From Oscillospiraceae bacterium (GTDB taxonomy: Bacteria > Bacillota > Clostridia > Oscillospirales > Oscillospiraceae): DNA of 8,336 bases. Both the position numbers and the translations under genes were made by a program. Location of the stretch: contig JAGAMQ010000069.1 of the NCBI GenBank assembly GCA_017624645.1, positions 1-8,336 of the forward strand. The letters are read 5' to 3'. Under the pieces are notes generated by a model. The model did no database searches and was not told the DNA's origin. It saw only the letters and a list, made by a program, of their open reading frames with translations. This document shows positions 4,930 through 8,336 of the stretch, in pieces (within the stretch, counting starts at the first letter, position 1; every line of letters starts with the position of its first letter).

Positions 4930-6835
4930 AACTGTTTCGTACCTGCATAAACAGGCTTTCCGTATACCGGGAGATCTCCTCAGGCAGGTAAGCAAAGCTG
5001 ACACCGTTTTTCAGTATTTCTTCGCTGGGATAGGCAACGGGATCGTTGACCGTCTCTTCGTCCAGATATTCCTTGGCAGCGGAAATGGGGGTGCTGTAGC
5101 AGACCCAATCCATGTTGGCTGCGGAAATTTCCGGTTCGCACAGGAAATTGATGAACAGCTCTGCCGCTTCCTTTTCCTTGCAGCAGGTGGGGATACAGGC
5201 GGCATCAATGAACATATTGAAGCCCTGATTCTCCGGCAGGTAGAAGGCAAGATCCTCGTTGTTTTCCATCATGGTCATGCAGTCGCCGGCATAGTAAGCG
5301 GCGATCCATGCTTCTTCGTTTTCCATGGTGGAGTAGATCTGGTCCATGACATACTGCTGCAGCACAGGCTTCTGCTCTTTAAGCTTTGCGGCGGTGGCGT
5401 CCAGAACGGCCTTGTCGGTGGTGTTGATATCTTCACCCAGCAGGAACTGAGCGATACCGAAGGCGTCCCGGGAATTGTCGAACATCAGGATCTTTCCTGC
5501 GTACTTCTCATTCCACATCAGCTCCCAGCCGGTAACATCGGCTTCATCCACATACTTGGTGTTGTAGATGATGCCCACGGTGCCCCAGGTATAGGGGACG
5601 GAGTACTTGTTCTCCGGGTCGTAGGCAGTATCCAGGAAGCTTTCGTCGATATACTGATAGTTGGGAATGTTGTCGAAGTTCAGCTCCAACAGCATGTTTT
5701 CCTGGATCATCCGGGCGATCATGTAGTCAGAGGGGAAGACCACATCAATGGCAACACCGCCGCCAGACAGCTTGGAATACATGATCTCATTGGAATCGTA
5801 AGTGGTGTAATTGACCTTGATATGGGGATACTTTTCCTCGAAGGCGGCAATGATGTCTGTGCTGCCATCCTCACCCCGTGCCATATATTGCCCCCAGTTG
5901 TATACATTGAGGGTGATCTTGGGCTGGAGAGAGGGGAGGATGAGAAAGGCCATTCCCACCAAAATCGCCACAGCTGCCGCAATTGCTGCGGCAACCTTTA
6001 TGATCCGCACAGCTTTACTGTCAGAGATAGCTCTGCGGCGGTGTTTTTGCTGCTCCCCACGGACCTGAATCACGTTCATTGTTACCATCAGCACAAAGAT
6101 CAGCAGGAACAGCAGGGTGAACATGGCGTAGATCTTGGGCTGGATGGGCTTTTTGGTCAGGGAGTAGATCTCCACCGGCAGGGTCATGAAATCGGAGCCG
6201 GTGACAAAGTAGCTGATGACGAAATCGTCAAGGCTCATGGTAAAGGCCATGATGGCACCGGCGATCATACCGGGCATGATCTCATGGATGGTGACCTTGA
6301 AAAATGCCTGCAGTGGCGTACAGCCCAGATCCAGCGCCGCATCCTGCAAAGCGGGATTCATTTGCTGCAGCTTGGGCATCACATTCAGGATCACATAGGG
6401 AAGCCCGAAGGTCACATGGGCAATGAGCAGTGTCCAGAAGGTCAGGCTTTCCTTTTGCCCCAGTAACCTCCCGCCGATAAAGACGAAGAGCAGGGAAAGG
6501 GAAACACCGGTGACGATATCCGGATTGGTCATGGGAATGTTGGTCAGACTCATAACCACCCGGCGCATTTTCGGCTTCAGCCGGTAAATACCCACGGCGG
6601 ACAAGGTGCCGAGAACCGTGGAGATGCCGCTGGCAAGAACGGAGATCAGAAGGGAATTGCCCAGAAGACGCAGAAGTTGGGCATCCCGGAAAAGCTCCGC
6701 ATATCGGGAAAGGGTGAAGCCTTCAAACTGGGTGATATCCTTGCCGGTGTTGAAGGATGCCACCACCAATACCGCCATGGGGATATACAGGAAGATGAAA
6801 ATAAGGATGGTAATGATCCGGTTTGCTTTTTTCAT
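4928..6835 (-). CDS. potCD: Polyamine ABC importer, fused permease and substrate-binding protein (PotCD)
   Basis: One 635-residue chain combines two subunits that are separate in E. coli. Residues 1-260 are a PotC-type permease: membrane segments near 7-27, 57-83, 105-127, 131-153, 188-208 and 235-257, with the EAA loop [15 protein letters not shown] (166-180) that docks on the ATPase. A basic cytoplasmic linker (GEQQKHRRR...) leads to a seventh helix (281-301) that carries the chain outward. Residues 306-635 are a PotD-type binding domain: YNWGQY (312-317), YDSNEIMYSKL (346-356), VVFPSDY (365-371), YSVPYTWGTVGIIYN (411-425), IDAACIP (543-549), INFLCEPE. Tethering replaces the signal peptide and lipobox of a free binding protein; none is visible. 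Its ATG overlaps the potB stop by 4 bases (ATGA). Against E. coli PotD, the ligand residues Asp168, Glu171, Trp229 and Trp255 appear to be Asn454, Asp457, Tyr514 or 515, and Phe542, while Asp257 is kept (Asp544). Alignment by eye. Substrate is probably spermidine/putrescine or a related cation. Confidence 0.93.
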   Translation of the reverse strand: MKKANRIITILIFIFLYIPMAVLVVASFNTGKDITQFEGFTLSRYAELFRDAQLLRLLGNSLLISVLASGISTVLGTLSAVGIYRLKPKMRRVVMSLTNIPMTNPDIVTGVSLSLLFVFIGGRLLGQKESLTFWTLLIAHVTFGLPYVILNVMPKLQQMNPALQDAALDLGCTPLQAFFKVTIHEIMPGMIAGAIMAFTMSLDDFVISYFVTGSDFMTLPVEIYSLTKKPIQPKIYAMFTLLFLLIFVLMVTMNVIQVRGEQQKHRRRAISDSKAVRIIKVAAAIAAAVAILVGMAFLILPSLQPKITLNVYNWGQYMARGEDGSTDIIAAFEEKYPHIKVNYTTYDSNEIMYSKLSGGGVAIDVVFPSDYMIARMIQENMLLELNFDNIPNYQYIDESFLDTAYDPENKYSVPYTWGTVGIIYNTKYVDEADVTGWELMWNEKYAGKILMFDNSRDAFGIAQFLLGEDINTTDKAVLDATAAKLKEQKPVLQQYVMDQIYSTMENEEAWIAAYYAGDCMTMMENNEDLAFYLPENQGFNMFIDAACIPTCCKEKEAAELFINFLCEPEISAANMDWVCYSTPISAAKEYLDEETVNDPVAYPSEEILKNGVSFAYLPEEISRYTESLFMQVRNS

Positions 6836-7656
6836 ACCACTACACCGCCTTCCTCATCTGAGCCAAAGCGGTTCATGATGCCGGTGCAGACAAACACCAG
6901 GAGCATCAGGACAAGACTCAAAGCAGCACCCAGATTAGGGTTATTGCCTTGCTTGAACTGCCGCTCAATGACGTCGCCGATGAGCACCGTGTCGGTGCCA
7001 CCCAGCTTTTGGGAAATATAGAAGGTGGATACCGCCGGCACAAACACCATGGTGATGCCGGACAGGATTCCCGGCACACTAAAAGGCAGGATCACCTTGG
7101 TAAATACCTGCAAGGGGGTGCAGCCAAGGTCCTCCGCAGCCTCAATGAGCCGGTGGTCGATCTTGACGATGATAGCATACAGGGGCAGGATCATATAGGG
7201 AAGATAGTTGTACACCATGCCCAGAATCACCGCACCGGAGTTCCGGATCAGGGGCAAAGGACCGATGCCCAGCTTGCCCAAGCGGGTATTGATGATGCCG
7301 GTATCCTGCAAAAGGCCCACCCATGCCAAGGTCCGCAGCAAAAAGCTCATGCACATGGGCAGCATCACCAGCATGTACAGGATCTTCTGCACCATGGGAG
7401 GTCTGTGGGCAATGTAATAGGCCACAGGATAGCCGATGAGCAGGCAAATAACAGCGGAAACGATGCTGTACCAGATGGACTGCCACAGGACCGGCAGATA
7501 ATTGCCCAATTCCTGCAGGTTGGCAAAGGTGAAATTGCCTGTGGTGGGGCTGTCGGTAAAGGCATAGTACGCCACCACACCCAGGGGGATCAGGGTAAAG
7601 ACCACCATCCAAAGAATGTAGGGCGTGGTCAGGAGGACGGACTTATTCTTCTTCAT
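6832..7656 (-). CDS. potB: Polyamine ABC importer permease PotB
   Basis: One of the two membrane subunits of a spermidine/putrescine-type importer, pairing with the permease half of PotCD. The 274 residues match family length. Hydrophobic segments lie near 9-31, 58-84, 92-114, 139-163, 190-212 and 245-262. The EAA motif, [20 protein letters not shown] (172-191), ends the cytoplasmic loop that contacts Pot[19 protein letters not shown] (106-123) is typical of PotB. I start it at 7656 rather than 7665: GGAGG at 7670-7666 touches the earlier ATG but is 9 bases from the later one, which also gives the usual short basic N-terminus (MKKNKS). It overlaps the potA end by 14 bases and the potCD start by 4, so translation is probably coupled and subunit ratios held together. 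The tail after the last helix is short and ends DEEGGVVV. Confidence 0.95.
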   Translation of the reverse strand: MKKNKSVLLTTPYILWMVVFTLIPLGVVAYYAFTDSPTTGNFTFANLQELGNYLPVLWQSIWYSIVSAVICLLIGYPVAYYIAHRPPMVQKILYMLVMLPMCMSFLLRTLAWVGLLQDTGIINTRLGKLGIGPLPLIRNSGAVILGMVYNYLPYMILPLYAIIVKIDHRLIEAAEDLGCTPLQVFTKVILPFSVPGILSGITMVFVPAVSTFYISQKLGGTDTVLIGDVIERQFKQGNNPNLGAALSLVLMLLVFVCTGIMNRFGSDEEGGVVV

Positions 7657-8336
7657 CACCGGCATCCTCCGTCAGCTCGTCATACTCCGCAGAGTAGGAG
7701 CTGTAGTCACCAAACTGACCGGAATATTCACTCTTGTGCATAATGTGAATATCCTCCGGGTTCAGACGGATACCAACAGTGGTTCCTTCAGCCTGATAGT
7801 CTGTGGTCTGGATCAGCCACTTGAAGCCGTGGAAGTCTACGATGATTTCGTAGTTCAGTCCCTTGAAGGTCACGGAGGTGACGGTGCCGGTGAGGTGTCC
7901 TTCCTCCGGGGGCACAAAGTCGATGTCCTCCGGGCGGATGACCACATCCACCGGTTCGTTGGGAGCGAAGCCCGCATCCAGGCATTGGAAGGTCCTTCCA
8001 AAGAAACGCACCTTATAATCTGCCAGCATCACACCGTCGAGAATGTTACTTTCGCCAATGAAGTCGGCAACAAAGGCGTTTTTCGGTTCGTTATAAATAT
8101 CCTCAGGTCTGCCGATCTGCTGGATCCGGCCCTTGTCCATGACAACCACCGTATCCGACATGGACAGTGCCTCTTCCTGATCGTGGGTCACATACACAAA
8201 TGTGATGCCCATGACCTGCTGGATCCGCTTCAGCTCGTTCTGCATATCCTTACGCAGACGCAGATCCAGTGCGGCAAGGGGTTCGTCCAGCAGAAGCACC
8301 TTGGGCCGGTTCACCAGGGCCCTGGCAATGGCCACC
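7643..8336 (-). CDS. potA: Polyamine ABC importer ATPase PotA, 5' end cut by window edge
   Basis: ATP-hydrolysing subunit that drives uptake through PotB and PotCD at the inner face of the membrane. About 230 C-terminal residues are present. E. coli PotA has 378, so roughly 140 residues (Walker A, Q-loop and signature) lie beyond the right edge. The first visible codon is GTG, but it is internal: [11 protein letters not shown] directly follows the signature LSGGQ-QQR in this family. Visible: Walker B VLLLDEP (13-19) with Glu18, D-loop LAALD, and the switch histidine in THDQEEA (His51). A regulatory TOBE-type domain follows, with [15 protein letters not shown] (132-146) and LNPEDIHIM near the end. 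The last 29 residues form an acidic tail (11 Asp/Glu, no Lys/Arg). It is first among the visible genes of potA-potB-potCD; the promoter is outside the window. Confidence 0.95.
   Translation of the reverse strand, partial: VAIARALVNRPKVLLLDEPLAALDLRLRKDMQNELKRIQQVMGITFVYVTHDQEEALSMSDTVVVMDKGRIQQIGRPEDIYNEPKNAFVADFIGESNILDGVMLADYKVRFFGRTFQCLDAGFAPNEPVDVVIRPEDIDFVPPEEGHLTGTVTSVTFKGLNYEIIVDFHGFKWLIQTTDYQAEGTTVGIRLNPEDIHIMHKSEYSGQFGDYSSYSAEYDELTEDAGDEEE
7666..7670 (-). promoter_or_regulatory. potB ribosome binding site (decides start)
   Basis: GGAGG inside the 3' end of potA. It has zero spacing to the ATG at 7665 and 9 bases to the ATG at 7656, so it favours the latter and adds only 14 bases of overlap with potA. 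Confidence 0.7.

Noticed and set aside
7663..7665. Upstream ATG as the potB start
   Set aside because: It directly abuts the GGAGG with no spacer, so a ribosome could not use that site for it. The ATG at 7656 has 9 bases of spacing.
8333..8335. GTG at the right edge as the potA start
   Set aside because: It encodes the Val of VAIARAL, which lies just after the ABC signature motif, so the gene continues beyond the window.

Overview
The window reads as ordinary chromosome from an anaerobic Firmicute, most likely a gut Clostridia of the Oscillospirales/Ruminococcaceae type. This is inferred from the moderately GC-rich codon use, the GGAGG-type ribosome binding sites, and protein sequences that look Gram-positive. 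No mobile element, CRISPR array, rRNA or tRNA gene is visible. Six protein genes are clear and one (potD) is present only as a fused domain.

Left block (1-2791, minus strand): an apparent operon trmL-pgk-tpiA. It encodes a tRNA wobble-base 2'-O-methyltransferase followed by two consecutive glycolytic enzymes, phosphoglycerate kinase and triosephosphate isomerase. tpiA runs off the left edge and lacks only its last few codons. A good sigma-A-type promoter lies about 190-220 bases upstream of trmL. The 119-base gap between pgk and tpiA carries a perfect 10-bp GC-rich stem-loop.

Middle (2567-4890): a 458-base divergent intergenic region with promoters pointing both ways and a GC-rich unexplained block, then aspS (aspartyl-tRNA synthetase) on the plus strand. 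The AspRS has motifs I associate with the alphaproteobacterial branch of the family. aspS is followed by its own hairpin and then by a 14-bp bidirectional terminator that also closes the convergent pot operon.

Right block (4928-8336, minus strand): a polyamine-type ABC importer operon potA-potB-potCD. potA is cut by the right edge. PotC (permease) and PotD (substrate-binding protein) are one 635-residue polypeptide, with an extra transmembrane helix joining the permease to its extracellular binding domain. The genes overlap by 14 and 4 bases, so they are probably translationally coupled. PotA would hydrolyse ATP, PotB and the PotC domain would form the membrane channel, and the tethered PotD domain would capture substrate outside. 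The fusion and its altered ligand-pocket residues are the most interesting points in the window. Fused PotCD proteins are known elsewhere (Mollicutes), so this is not a wholly new system.
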